A stretch of 64,000 bases of DNA from Pyruvatibacter sp. (GCF_040219635.1 NZ_JAVJSC010000003.1:754501-818500), one strand, 5' to 3'. Counted from the first letter of the stretch, positions 52,628 to 62,051 are shown. Program-made: numbers and translations. The notes: a model not told the origin generated them from the sequence alone.

Positions 52628-54058
52628 TCAGGCAACATTGCCGTTACGGTCCGGGCGGTCCGCATGAATGCTGCCGCCGGTAATGCCCGCATTTTCGACG
52701 CTGCCCAGCGCAGCAATGAATGTGGTGCGCCAGTGGTCGATGTCTTCTTCGGAAATATTCTTCAACAGCGCCTGATGCCGTTGCCGACGCTCGTCAAGTG
52801 GCATGTCCAGTGCCTGCGCCAGGGCATCAGCCATGCCCTGCACATCATAAGGGTTGACGATTACCGCGTCAGTCAGCTGCTTGGCGGCGCCCGCAAAGCG
52901 CGACAGAACCAGCACGCCGGGGTCATCCGCATCCTGTGCGGCCACATATTCCTTGGCAACAAGGTTCATGCCGTCGCGCAGCGGTGTCACCAGCCCCACA
53001 TGGCTGGCGCGATACAGCCCCGCCAGCGCCTGGCGCGCAAATGAGCGGTTGAGGTAGCGGATCGGCGTCCAGTTGAACTCGGCAAAGCGCCCGTTTACAT
53101 GCCCGGCCATACCTTCAAGATCGGCGCGCAGGTCCTGATACTCAGTCACCTCCGAGCGTGATGGCGGTGCCACCTGCAACAGACTGACCTCACCGCGTTT
53201 TTCAGGATAGTCCTCAAGCAACCGTTCAAACGCATTGAAGCGTTCCGGCAGGCCCTTGGTATAGTCCAGCCGGTCCACCCCGATGATCTGCTTGCGACCG
53301 CGCAGCATGTCGCGCATCGAGGTGAACTGTTTCTGGCCTTCGTCTGATGTTGCAAACTCCTTGAAGGTTGCAGCATCAATGCCGATGGGGAAGTGCCGCG
53401 CCGTCACCGTGCGGCCAAAGCACCGCGCCTTGTCGCCCAGCACGCTGCCGCCCACTTCCATGCGTACATAATCAAAAAACCGGTCGCGGTCATGTTCGGT
53501 CTGGAAGCCCAGTATGTCGAAAGCAAACAGCGCCTTCACCAGTTGCTCGTGGTGGGGAAGCGTCGTCAGCAATTCGCGCGGCGGAAACGGGATGTGCAAA
53601 AAATGCCCGATCGGGCGTGTGCAGCCCAGCTTGCGGAGTTCTTCGGCGAACAGCAAAAAATGATAGTCATGCACCCAGATCAGATCATCCTGCTGCAACA
53701 GCGGCATCAGTGTTTTTGCAAAGCTCGCATTGACGCGCTCATAGCCTTCAAAGTTCTGCCGGTCATATTGCACAAGGCCGGTACGGAAGTGAAACAGCGG
53801 CCACAGTGAACTGTTTGCAAACCCGTTGTAGTAGTCTTCATAATCATCCGCAGACAGATCAACGGTTGCGAGCGTCAATGGTCCTGCTGATTCAAGTTTC
53901 AGTCGTGTGTCCGGTTCAGGCGTCACCTCGCCAGTCCAGCCAAACCAAACCCCGCCGGATGTCTTGAGCGCTTCAACCAGCGCAATGGCTAGGCCGCCAG
54001 CCCGCTTTGCGTCGTCGATTGGCCCCACACGATTGGACACAACAACAAGCCGGCTCAT
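52628..54058 (-). CDS. otsA: Trehalose-6-phosphate synthase
   Basis: A 476-residue GT20 glycosyltransferase that joins UDP-glucose (or similar) and glucose 6-phosphate. Hallmarks are RLVVVSNRVGP, the N-terminal glycine-rich donor loop GGLAIAL, LIWVHDYHFLLFAEELR, IGFFLHIPFP-like HFLHIPFPPRE, DRLDYTKGLPERFNAFE and TPLRDGMNLVAKEY. The longer frame to 54142 reads into GH15, so ATG 54058 is used; it overlaps the GH15 stop by four bases. otsB (trehalose-6-phosphate phosphatase) is absent from the operon. Confidence 0.95.
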   Translation of the reverse strand: MSRLVVVSNRVGPIDDAKRAGGLAIALVEALKTSGGVWFGWTGEVTPEPDTRLKLESAGPLTLATVDLSADDYEDYYNGFANSSLWPLFHFRTGLVQYDRQNFEGYERVNASFAKTLMPLLQQDDLIWVHDYHFLLFAEELRKLGCTRPIGHFLHIPFPPRELLTTLPHHEQLVKALFAFDILGFQTEHDRDRFFDYVRMEVGGSVLGDKARCFGRTVTARHFPIGIDAATFKEFATSDEGQKQFTSMRDMLRGRKQIIGVDRLDYTKGLPERFNAFERLLEDYPEKRGEVSLLQVAPPSRSEVTEYQDLRADLEGMAGHVNGRFAEFNWTPIRYLNRSFARQALAGLYRASHVGLVTPLRDGMNLVAKEYVAAQDADDPGVLVLSRFAGAAKQLTDAVIVNPYDVQGMADALAQALDMPLDERRQRHQALLKNISEEDIDHWRTTFIAALGSVENAGITGGSIHADRPDRNGNVA

Positions 54059-55878
54059 ACCGCTTCCTCCCAGTTGCGTGACAGGCGCATGGCAGCGTTG
54101 ATGATGCCCACCAGCGAATAGGTTTGCGGGTAATTGCCCCACAGCTCGCCGGTTTTCACCTCGGTATCTTCGGACAGCAGACCAAGCGCATTGCGCGCGC
54201 TCAGCATCTCTTCAAAAATCTCCCGTGCTTCGTCCGTGCGCCCCACGCGCGCCAACGCATCAATGTACCAGAAGGTGCAGATGTTGAAGGCTGTCTCCGG
54301 TTCGCCAAAGTCGTCGGCTTCCGCATAACGGTACATGTGCTTGCCGCGCCGCAGCGTTTTCTCGATGGAATCCAGCGTCTTCAAAAACCGGTCATCGTCC
54401 GGCTTGAGAAAGCCCACTTCCGCCATCAGCAGCAGGCCGGCTTCCACGCCTTTTCCACCAAAGCTTTCAGCAAACGCACCTTTGCCGCCATTCATCTCAG
54501 GGTTCCATGCCTTTGTTGTAATGGTGTGGTGGATCGTGTCCGCCCGCTCCTGCCAGTATGCGGCGCGATCTGTGAAGCCCATGTGACGCGCAATTTTTGC
54601 CAGCCGGTCACACGCCGCCCAGCACATGAGGCTGGACGATGTATGAACCCGTGCGCGGGTGCGAAGTTCCCACATGCCCGCGTCAGGCTCGTCGTGATTT
54701 TTGAAAGCCAGCTCGCCCATATGCTCAAGCCGCTGGAAGTTTTCAGCCGTGCCCGGTTTGAACAGCCGCTCATCCAGAAACGACTGCGCCGCCGCCAGCA
54801 CAACATTGCCATATACGTCGTGTTGAAAATGTTCGTAGGCCTGATTGCCTACGCGCACCGGCCCCATGCCGCGATAGCCCGACAACGATGTGATTTCACG
54901 CTCCACAAGGTGCGCTTCGCGGCTGATGCCCCACACCGGCTGCAAATGCGCGTTCGCCTCGCCTACAATGTTGTGCAGGTAACGCAGATAATTCTCCATC
55001 GTCTCCACTTCGGAGAGTGAGTTGAGCGCGCGAACCACAAAAAACGCGTCGCGCAACCAGCAATAGCGATAATCCCAGTTGCGCTGGGTGCCGGCTGCTT
55101 CCGGCACAGATGTGGTCATTGCAGCAATAATTGCCCCGGTCTCTTCATAGGTGCACATCTTGAGCGTAATCGCCGCGCGGATAACCGCCTCCTGCCACTC
55201 AAGTGGCAGCGCCAGCCGCCGCACCCAGGTGCGCCAGTAGTCTGCTGTGCGTTCCTCAAAGATATTGGCAGTCTCGCGCAGGCTACCGGCCAGCGGCTCG
55301 TCAGGCCCCAGCATCATGTCCACCGGTTCTTCCAGCAGAAACGGAACTTCATCCATCACGTAGGGCAGCGGGGCGTTGGTGTTGAGGCGCAACGTCTGGG
55401 CGGTGTGGAAATAGCGGATATGGTTGGACCCATAACTCACATCCGGCTGGCGTGCCCCCCAGTTAAAGCGAGGCCGCAGGCGGATGGTAATGCGTGGCGT
55501 GCCCGCGATGGGGCGCAGACGGCGCATGATGGCGACGGGCCGGAACATGCGCCCCAGATTCATGTAGCGCGGGGCAAAGTCAGTTATCTCAACCGCATTG
55601 CCGTCGTCGTCAAACAGCCGGGTCTTGAGAATGGCGGTGTTGCGTTCGTAGTGCTGTTCCGAGCGTGTAAAGCCCGCAAGCAACACATCCCAGAAGCCGA
55701 TCTCGCCTTCTTCAACGGCATTGTCGCCGCCATTCAGAAGGTCGCAGAACACCGGGTCACCGTCAAAGCGCGGCAGGCAAGACCAGACCACACGTCCGCG
55801 CGGGTCTATGAGTGCGCCATAGCTGCTGTTGCCGATAACGCCGAGATCAAGTGTGGACATGGAGACGCTTGCAACCAT
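54055..55878 (-). CDS. Glycoside hydrolase family 15 protein (trehalase/glucoamylase-like)
   Basis: A 607-residue GH15 enzyme. The N-terminal super-beta-sandwich domain begins LGVIGNSSYGALIDPRGRVVWSCLPRFD. The (alpha/alpha)6 catalytic domain has QRNWDYRYCWLRDAFFVVRAL, with one catalytic Glu region at MWELRTRARVHTSSSLMCWAACDR and the other at TGELWGNYPQTYSLVGIINAA. Mycobacterial members of this group are trehalases. Next to otsA and glk, trehalose hydrolysis is more likely than starch breakdown, but it is not proven. ATG 55878 or ATG 55860 could be the start. There is no signal peptide, so it is cytoplasmic. Confidence 0.92.
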   Translation of the reverse strand: MVASVSMSTLDLGVIGNSSYGALIDPRGRVVWSCLPRFDGDPVFCDLLNGGDNAVEEGEIGFWDVLLAGFTRSEQHYERNTAILKTRLFDDDGNAVEITDFAPRYMNLGRMFRPVAIMRRLRPIAGTPRITIRLRPRFNWGARQPDVSYGSNHIRYFHTAQTLRLNTNAPLPYVMDEVPFLLEEPVDMMLGPDEPLAGSLRETANIFEERTADYWRTWVRRLALPLEWQEAVIRAAITLKMCTYEETGAIIAAMTTSVPEAAGTQRNWDYRYCWLRDAFFVVRALNSLSEVETMENYLRYLHNIVGEANAHLQPVWGISREAHLVEREITSLSGYRGMGPVRVGNQAYEHFQHDVYGNVVLAAAQSFLDERLFKPGTAENFQRLEHMGELAFKNHDEPDAGMWELRTRARVHTSSSLMCWAACDRLAKIARHMGFTDRAAYWQERADTIHHTITTKAWNPEMNGGKGAFAESFGGKGVEAGLLLMAEVGFLKPDDDRFLKTLDSIEKTLRRGKHMYRYAEADDFGEPETAFNICTFWYIDALARVGRTDEAREIFEEMLSARNALGLLSEDTEVKTGELWGNYPQTYSLVGIINAAMRLSRNWEEAV

Positions 55879-55963
55879 TTAGAAAGGGGCCGGAAAATCA
55901 AGAAAGCCAAGGGTCGCAGACCACGCGCTTGGTTGCAATGCACCATAGGCCGGCGGCCGGGCT

Positions 55964-56737
55964 TTAAAGCGCAGCCACAATGAAAATGCGTTTGAACGCA
56001 AACAGCGTGGTCCCATCAGGCTCGCGCGGATAGGCATCTGCAAGTTTGTCCCGGTACAGGCCCACAAAATCATCGCGTGCGGTGCCGTGCAGGGCTGATG
56101 TAAACGGCATGAGCGCAGTTGCGCTGGTCCATGCCAGCACCGCATCGTCGCCGCTCAGAACCTGTGTGTAGGTGGTTTCCCAAATGTCGGTGCGCGCGAC
56201 AAGGGGCGCCAGCATCCGGTGATACACCTGCGGCGCTGCGACGGGATCGTGACGCACAAGCGCTGCAAGCGACGGATCGCCCGTCGCCGCGCACCACTCG
56301 GTAACCGTATCGCGCAGCAGCGTATGGCTGGGTGCATCGAAATTACGCGGCATCTGCACCGCCAATACGCCACCGGGAGCAAGCTGCGCCACCATCCGCG
56401 CGAAAAGCACATCATGGCGGTCAAGCCATTGCAGCGCGGCGTTGGAAAAAATCACGTCCGGCGGACAGGCGGCTTTCCATGTATTGATATCCGCTTCAAG
56501 CCAGTCTGCCGAAACGCCGGATGTTTGAGCCCTCTCAAGCATCTCAGGCGAGCTGTCCAGGCCTGTCAGGGTGGCATCCGGCCAGCGGTCCGCCAGTAAA
56601 GCTGTCGAATTGCCCGGTCCGCAGCCAAGGTCAACAATCGTGCGCGGTGCTGCATGGCGCACACGGGCCAGAAGCTCGATGGCCGGCCGTGTTCGGTGGT
56701 CGTCAAAGGCCAGATAGATTTGTGGATCCCAACTCAT
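55964..56737 (-). CDS. tam: Trans-aconitate 2-methyltransferase
   Basis: A 257-residue SAM-dependent methyltransferase that esterifies trans-aconitate, an inhibitor formed from cis-aconitate. SAM motif I is IVDLGCGPGNSTALLADRWP; Tam-typical are FSNAALQWLDRH, LAPGGVLAVQMPRNFDAPSH and the N-terminal MSWDPQIYLAFDDHRTRPAIELL. The start overlaps the stop of the upstream histidine kinase gene by four bases. Confidence 0.92.
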   Translation of the reverse strand: MSWDPQIYLAFDDHRTRPAIELLARVRHAAPRTIVDLGCGPGNSTALLADRWPDATLTGLDSSPEMLERAQTSGVSADWLEADINTWKAACPPDVIFSNAALQWLDRHDVLFARMVAQLAPGGVLAVQMPRNFDAPSHTLLRDTVTEWCAATGDPSLAALVRHDPVAAPQVYHRMLAPLVARTDIWETTYTQVLSGDDAVLAWTSATALMPFTSALHGTARDDFVGLYRDKLADAYPREPDGTTLFAFKRIFIVAAL

Positions 56738-58284
56738 GCGCCGGATTTAACATCCAGCGCCCCGGCGAAACCACCGCGCACGGCTGCATGACTGCCATCA
56801 GGTCCGCCACCTTCTGGCGGCAGATAAATGTGGAAAACCGTGCGGCCGGGGCGTGTTTCGTGCAGCTTGATGGTGCCGCCGTGGGCACGCACCAGATCAG
56901 CGGCCACAGCCATGCCAAGACCAGTGCCACCCTTGCGTGCGCTGCCAGTAAATGGCTCGAACAAATGATCGCGTGCGGTCTCTGACAGGCCGGGGCCGGT
57001 ATCTGCGATCATCAGCCGCCCGCCGCCATCAACCATCTCGCAGGCAATGGTAAGCGTGCCGCCATCCCCGTCCGTATCGTCCATCGCCTGCACCGCGTTG
57101 CGTGCCAGATTAAGCAGTACACGGAACATCTGATCCGGGTCAGCGAAAATGGTTTCAGATGGATCAATGTCAATATCCGTCCTGATGCGCGTCTGTTCGG
57201 CGGGAAGCACGGCTTCCGCCACTTCATCTGCCAGCGCTTTGAGCAATATATGCTGCTTGCGCGGCGGTGCCTCTTCCGCCTTGCCGAACTTCATGGTGTC
57301 GGTCGCCAGTGCAATGGCACGGTCAATTGAGGAAAACAGACGCGGCGCGAGCTTTTGCACCTGCGGATCATCAACACCACTCAGGCGATCTGAAATAAGT
57401 TGAGCGCTTGCCAGAATGTTGCGCAGGTCGTGGTTGATCTTGCTCACTGCCGTGCCCAATGCGGCAAGCCGGGTTTTTTGGCGCAATGCCTGGCGAATAT
57501 CGCCCTGCATTTCGGCCAGTTCGCGCTCGGCAGTGCCAATCTCGTCGCGCCGCCCGGAGGGCACCATCACGCGCGAGGCATCCTCCGGGTACTGACGGAA
57601 CCGCACCATGTTCTCCGACATGCGCATCATCGGCTGCACAAGCACACGGTTGAGTGCCAGGAAAACCAGCGCGGCCGTAATAACAGAGATGAAAATCGAC
57701 AGCGCCAGGATATTGCCGGAAAAAGCAACCAGCGCCTGCCGCAGCGGAGCTTCATCAATAACAATTTCAATGAACTCGCCGCCGCCAAACCGCGGCTCGG
57801 CAGCAACCGCAATGGTCCGGTTGCCACCAAACAACAATGTGTCGAATGCATCCATGATCAGCGTTAGCGGCCCGGCGGTGCGCAGGTCAAAGCGCGCTGC
57901 CACCATGCCGGGCATCGGGCTTGCCAGCAGCAGTTCGCGGCGGTTGTCTCGCTTGAGCGCCACAGCCTTTACCTCGGCGTTTTGCAACAGCTCCGCTTCA
58001 AGCTCCGGCATCACGCCCTGTTCAGCGGCGGCCTCCACAGCCAGCGTGGCAAGTTGCGCCGCATTCACCCGGTCCATCAGCCAGTTGGCGCGAAAATTGG
58101 CAATCGACGGGACATAGATCAGCACTTCCGCGATCATCACAAACAAAACGGTGAGCACCAGAAGCTGTGCTGACAAGCGTCGCGCCAGCCAGTTGGGTAG
58201 CGCCCGGCGCAACCGCGTTGATGGACGTGTCACAGGGAGGGGAAGAGTGTCTTCTCCCGTATTGTGTGACGTCTCATCCGCCAT
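56734..58284 (-). CDS. Membrane sensor histidine kinase (orphan)
   Basis: A 516-residue sensor kinase. Span 1 (LSAQLLVLTVLFVMIAEVLIYV), a periplasmic sensor of about 110 residues and span 2 (GNILALSIFISVITAALVFLAL) precede a HAMP domain. The dimerisation box is ALGTAVSKINHDLRNILASAQL with the phospho-His. The catalytic boxes are NLARNAVQAM, DTGPGLSETARDHLF and KGGTGLGMAVAADLVRAHGG. No response regulator is adjacent. It lies 29 bases after the FAD oxidoreductase gene and overlaps tam. Confidence 0.92.
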   Translation of the reverse strand: MADETSHNTGEDTLPLPVTRPSTRLRRALPNWLARRLSAQLLVLTVLFVMIAEVLIYVPSIANFRANWLMDRVNAAQLATLAVEAAAEQGVMPELEAELLQNAEVKAVALKRDNRRELLLASPMPGMVAARFDLRTAGPLTLIMDAFDTLLFGGNRTIAVAAEPRFGGGEFIEIVIDEAPLRQALVAFSGNILALSIFISVITAALVFLALNRVLVQPMMRMSENMVRFRQYPEDASRVMVPSGRRDEIGTAERELAEMQGDIRQALRQKTRLAALGTAVSKINHDLRNILASAQLISDRLSGVDDPQVQKLAPRLFSSIDRAIALATDTMKFGKAEEAPPRKQHILLKALADEVAEAVLPAEQTRIRTDIDIDPSETIFADPDQMFRVLLNLARNAVQAMDDTDGDGGTLTIACEMVDGGGRLMIADTGPGLSETARDHLFEPFTGSARKGGTGLGMAVAADLVRAHGGTIKLHETRPGRTVFHIYLPPEGGGPDGSHAAVRGGFAGALDVKSGA

Positions 58285-58313
58285 TTATGCACCACCTCCA
58301 CGCAGGCGTTGTT

Positions 58314-59741
58314 TCAGCCAAACAGCCGCATCAGCAGCCGAACCACAAAGCGGGTGCGCGGGCTGTACAGCGTGCCGGTATAGTAGGAGCCTGCCGCGCG
58401 CTTGGACACTTCCGTCATGGTCGGGTAAGGCGCAATGAATTGCGCCATGGTGCCTATCTTCTGCTTCTGACCAACAGCCAGAATCCATGGTGCCAGCAGG
58501 TCTCCCGCACCGGCTCCCACAATCGACGCGCCGATCACAACACCCTTGGGGTTGGTCATCACCTTGATGAGGCCTTCGGTGCGGCGCTCTGCTTGTGCGC
58601 GGTCATTCTCGTCGAAGCCCCAGTGCAGCACGCGCGCCTTGTCGCCATGTGCGTCACGGGCCTGCGCTTCAGTCAGCCCCACATGCGCCATTTCCGGGTC
58701 CGTGTAGGTCACCCAAGGCACAGCCGAATGGTCAGCCTTCGCAGGCAACTTGAACAACGCATTGCGGATGACAATGCCTGCGTGATAGCCGGCCACATGC
58801 GTGAATTGCAGCCCGCCGGATACATCGCCAATGGCAAACACTTTCTTGTTGGTGGTGCGCAGACGCTCATCCACGGTGATGCCACGGCGGCTGTACTCAA
58901 TGCCGGCCTTTTCAAGTTCAAGCCCGTTTACGTTGGCGGCACGCCCAACTGCCAGCAGCAGATGCGACCCTTCGACATTTTGCTCTCGGCCATCCTTTTC
59001 AAAGACCACCCGAACGCCGCTATCAGCTTTTTCAATACGCTGAACCATGGCGTTCTCACGCAAATCAATGCCTTCTTCCACCAGCCGCCTTTTGACGATG
59101 GCCGTAAGCTCCGGGTCGTCCTTGCCCAGCGCCGTGCCGCCTTCCAGCGTGGTCACTTTCGCACCCAACCGCCGGTGCGCCTGGCTCATTTCCATGCCGA
59201 TCGGCCCACCACCGATCACAATCAGATGCTCCGGCAGAACTTCATTGTCGAAGATGGTTTCGTTGGTAAAGAACGGCACGCTGTCGAGGCCGGGGATCGG
59301 CGGCTCCATCGGGCTGGACCCGGTGGCCACCACAATCCGCCTGGCAGTGATTTCCGTCTCACCCGCCACAACCGTGCGGGCATCCTTGAACTTTGCAAAC
59401 TCACGAATGACCGTGACACCCAGACCTTCAAACCGTTCCTGACTGTCGATCGGGGCGATGGTGGCAATCACGTCCTTGACGTGGTCATGCACCTTCTTGA
59501 AATCCACCTGCGGAACAGCAGCCGCAATGCCAAACGCCTCGGAGTGGCCAAACATATGCGCGTGCTTGCCTGCCGCCAGCAACGCTTTTGATGGCACGCA
59601 GCCATAGTTCAGGCAGTCGCCGCCCATCTCACCAGCCTCGATCAGCACCACCCTGGCACCCATCTGTACCGCGCCTGCAGCCACCGACAGCCCGCCTGAA
59701 CCTGCTCCAATAACGCAGATATCTGTTGAGATCTTTTTCAT
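58314..59741 (-). CDS. FAD-dependent pyridine nucleotide-disulfide oxidoreductase (MerA/Lpd-like)
   Basis: A 475-residue flavoenzyme. The FAD site is CVIGAGSGGLSVAAGAVQMG, the redox disulfide GGDCLNYGCVPSKAL and the NAD(P) site LIVIGGGPIGMEMSQAHRRLG. The second FAD motif is KVFAIGDVSGGLQFTHVAGYHA. It lacks both the N-terminal heavy-metal domain and the C-terminal cysteine pair of mercuric reductase, so it should not be called MerA. The C-terminal 20 residues (TRFVVRLLMRLFG) are amphipathic and may touch the membrane. It is grouped with TVP38 and DUF547 genes on the same strand. Confidence 0.92.
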   Translation of the reverse strand: MKKISTDICVIGAGSGGLSVAAGAVQMGARVVLIEAGEMGGDCLNYGCVPSKALLAAGKHAHMFGHSEAFGIAAAVPQVDFKKVHDHVKDVIATIAPIDSQERFEGLGVTVIREFAKFKDARTVVAGETEITARRIVVATGSSPMEPPIPGLDSVPFFTNETIFDNEVLPEHLIVIGGGPIGMEMSQAHRRLGAKVTTLEGGTALGKDDPELTAIVKRRLVEEGIDLRENAMVQRIEKADSGVRVVFEKDGREQNVEGSHLLLAVGRAANVNGLELEKAGIEYSRRGITVDERLRTTNKKVFAIGDVSGGLQFTHVAGYHAGIVIRNALFKLPAKADHSAVPWVTYTDPEMAHVGLTEAQARDAHGDKARVLHWGFDENDRAQAERRTEGLIKVMTNPKGVVIGASIVGAGAGDLLAPWILAVGQKQKIGTMAQFIAPYPTMTEVSKRAAGSYYTGTLYSPRTRFVVRLLMRLFG

Positions 59742-59752
59742 GTGACGTGTCC

Positions 59753-60559
59753 TTAAGAGGCGTTTTTGCGGTCGCGGATGCGGCGGATGGCAACGGGGAT
59801 CAATGCGACCACACCCAGCGCTGCAAAAGCGAGGAGTATTTCAGGTGTCAGGAGTGAACCGGGATCAAGCGCAAAGCTGCACCCGCCGTCGGTACCTTGT
59901 GCAGCAACACATGCATCAAACGACGCCTGCTGCGCTTCAATGATTGAGTCAAGGCCCGCTCCCACAAAGGCAAAGGCGAATGTGCCGGGAATGATGCCCA
60001 CGAATGTGCCGATTGCGTAAGTGCCAAGGCCCACGCCCAGAACGGCAGGCGCAAGGTTCACGAGCCAGAATGGAAAGGCGGGGACCAGTCGCAGGAACAG
60101 CAGATAAGACAGCGCATCTTTCCGAAATCCGTCGCGCAGCTTTTCAAGCCACGGCCCGGCCCGCGCGGCCAGCGGCTCACCAAAAGATGTTTTGGCAATG
60201 AGGAAAATGATCGTCGCGCCGATGGTGGCTCCGATAACGGCCACCAGCCCGCCCAGCCACGGCCCGAACAGAAAACCGCTGGTAATGGTCATCAGAGCGC
60301 CACCGGGCAGCGACAGCGCAACCACCACCACATAGATGCCAATGAAGGCAAGAATGGCGACCAGAATGTTGGCCGCAACAAAGCCCGTAAGTGCTTCACG
60401 GTTCTCTGCTACCGTCTGCAATGAAAGATACGTATGCAGATCAAAATAGAACGCCAGCGCGATGAGGGACGCCAGAATGATAAGTGGCAGCGAGCGCCCA
60501 AGGCTGAAGCCCTTTGTCCCTTGGGTCTTCTTATTGTCCGTTTCGTTGTTGTCAGTCAT
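59753..60559 (-). CDS. TVP38/TMEM64 (DedA-related, VTT-domain) membrane protein
   Basis: A 268-residue inner-membrane protein with about six spans. The VTT-domain signature is visible: SLPGGALMTITSGFLFGPWLGGLVAVIGATIGATIIFLIAKTSFGEP, then FLLFLRLVPAFPFWLVNLAPAVLGV-like LLFLRLVPAFPFWLVNLAPA and YAIGTFVGIIPGTFAFAFVG. Related proteins act in lipid scrambling or envelope homeostasis. ATG 60559 is chosen over the frame start at 60751. It ends 11 bases before the FAD oxidoreductase start, so they are tightly coupled. Confidence 0.93.
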   Translation of the reverse strand: MTDNNETDNKKTQGTKGFSLGRSLPLIILASLIALAFYFDLHTYLSLQTVAENREALTGFVAANILVAILAFIGIYVVVVALSLPGGALMTITSGFLFGPWLGGLVAVIGATIGATIIFLIAKTSFGEPLAARAGPWLEKLRDGFRKDALSYLLFLRLVPAFPFWLVNLAPAVLGVGLGTYAIGTFVGIIPGTFAFAFVGAGLDSIIEAQQASFDACVAAQGTDGGCSFALDPGSLLTPEILLAFAALGVVALIPVAIRRIRDRKNAS

Positions 60560-60596
60560 CGCGTTGTCCCCCGCAGATGAGAATATGAAAAAGAGC

Positions 60597-61493
60597 CTAG
60601 CTGTCTGACCCTTCCGGTGCGTTTGCCGTGTCGTTGAGTGACCAGTCATAGGCATAGCGGATGCGGCCTGTATGGGCCCTGAGCTTTTTGGCAAGCGCCG
60701 GTTTGGCGTGCTGCGCAATACTCTCAAGCAGTTGGGCGTTTGAAGAGCCAAAGTCCTTGCCGTACCAGTCGTAGATCTTCGAGATGGTCAGCCGGTCGCC
60801 ATCAAACGAAACACCGCGCGGATGATTGACATAGCCAACGGCCGCCGCCTCAAGCATCGCTTCCAGTGTTTTGCCGGTGAAAGGCTTCAGTGCCAGGTTC
60901 GGGCAGCCATAGGATGCGCAGTTGACGGCGTAATGCACGCGCGGTTCATCCCACACCTTGCGCAGAATATCGTGCTCGATGTTGTCCAGCGACAGGTCTT
61001 CGCCCTCAACGGTCACCAGCTTCTTGCCCCATGGACCGGTGGAAAACAGACCCGGTGAAATGCCAATGTCGCGGATCGAGGCGACCGGGTAGTGATCCAG
61101 GATAACCTCTACTGTCACCGCGTTATACAGATTGACCCAAAAAGCGTATTGCTCGTCGCGGTTGAGCGCCGACACCTTCGTGTCCTGAAGCAGGTCAATA
61201 TATGCGCTGAGCTTTTGACTATCTGCCTTGTTGGCGCCCAACGCTGCATAATCCACACGCGTCAGCCCGTCGCTGGAGGCTGATACATAGGTGGACAACA
61301 GGTCTGCCCACCCGCTGTGGTCAACGGTTTTTGTGCTCATGGCATCGTGGCCTTTGAAAATGTCGGCAAGGTCGGCGGCATCGGCTGGCTTGGGCCCGGC
61401 AAGCAGGGCTATCGCCAACACAACCATGCCGGTGACGAGGGTGAAAGCTCTCCCCATATACGGGGCCTCATGCATCATGGATGGAGCGGGCAT
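60597..61493 (-). CDS. Exported DUF547-domain protein
   Basis: A 298-residue protein with a signal peptide (FTLVTGMVVLAIALLAGPKPADAA) and a DUF547 domain: REEQ-like NRDEQYAFWVNLYNAVTVEVILDHYPV, IRDIG, LSLDNIEHDILRKVW and DEPRVHYAVNCASYGCPNLALKPFTG. The conserved Cys and His positions in the last segment suggest a peptidase-like or transglutaminase-like fold, but function is unknown. It is first in a minus-strand series with TVP38 and the FAD oxidoreductase. ATG 61493 is used; ATG near 61457 is an alternative. Confidence 0.9.
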   Translation of the reverse strand: MPAPSMMHEAPYMGRAFTLVTGMVVLAIALLAGPKPADAADLADIFKGHDAMSTKTVDHSGWADLLSTYVSASSDGLTRVDYAALGANKADSQKLSAYIDLLQDTKVSALNRDEQYAFWVNLYNAVTVEVILDHYPVASIRDIGISPGLFSTGPWGKKLVTVEGEDLSLDNIEHDILRKVWDEPRVHYAVNCASYGCPNLALKPFTGKTLEAMLEAAAVGYVNHPRGVSFDGDRLTISKIYDWYGKDFGSSNAQLLESIAQHAKPALAKKLRAHTGRIRYAYDWSLNDTANAPEGSDS

Positions 61494-61682
61494 CGGGTTT
61501 GATCCTTCGCGGAGGTGTGCAAAGCATAGGGGGTATGCGTGTCGCGCCCTAACTGGCCCATGTAACCGGTCTGTAAAACCCCGCATCGCGCGCTTGTGAA
61601 CGGGCGTTCCCTAAAGTGAAGTACGTATGCAGTCTTTGCGCGTCCATGGCTGCGAAACCAGCAGCCATTGGTGGCCGACTGA

Positions 61683-61710
61683 TTGACAAGCCCCTGCAGC
61701 TTCCTTAAAA
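61683..61710 (+). promoter_or_regulatory. Predicted promoter of rpmH-rnpA
   Basis: TTGACA at 61683-61688 and TTAAAA at 61705-61710, 16 bases apart. Transcription would start near 61717, giving a leader of about 140 nt. Confidence 0.55.
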
Positions 61711-61823
61711 CCCGCCGCTTACAGCGGTTGGGCATGTGTCCAACGCCCGCTGGCCTGCGCGCGGCGCTTAATCTGCTCGCGTGCGGCAAAAATTGGCGGT
61801 TGTGCCCGCCCATCGTGAATTTT

Positions 61824-61838
61824 CCCCGATTTTCGGGG
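61824..61838 (+). promoter_or_regulatory. Small hairpin in the rpmH leader
   Basis: CCCCGA and TCGGGG pair around three T, ending 21 bases before the GTG start of rpmH. It may affect translation start; no T-tract follows. Confidence 0.35.
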
Positions 61839-61859
61839 CTAAGACCGGAGTTTTATGCC

Positions 61860-61994
61860 GTGAAACGCACATTTCAGCCAAGCCGCCTCGTGCGTAAGCG
61901 CCGTCACGGCTTTCGCGCCCGCCTTGCCACCAAGAATGGCCGCAAGGTGCTGCAGCGCCGCCGCGCCAAGGGCCGCAAGGTGCTTTCTGCCTAA
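61860..61994 (+). CDS. rpmH: 50S ribosomal protein L34
   Basis: A 44-residue very basic ribosomal protein (KRTFQPSRLVRKRRHGFRAR ... KGRKVLSA), easily recognised. The start is GTG 61860; using an upstream ATG would add unrelated residues. CCGGAG lies about 12 bases before it. It is followed by rnpA and yidC, the conserved order in most bacteria. Confidence 0.98.
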   Translation: MKRTFQPSRLVRKRRHGFRARLATKNGRKVLQRRRAKGRKVLSA

Positions 61995-62051
61995 AGGCAA
62001 AGCCCTTTTTGGCTGATACCGGCCAATTTTGGCATAACGTCGGATCAAAAA

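Noticed and set aside
58314..59741. Annotation as mercuric reductase
   Set aside because: The N-terminal heavy-metal domain, the C-terminal cysteine pair and any mer genes are absent; a general FAD disulfide oxidoreductase is all that is supported.
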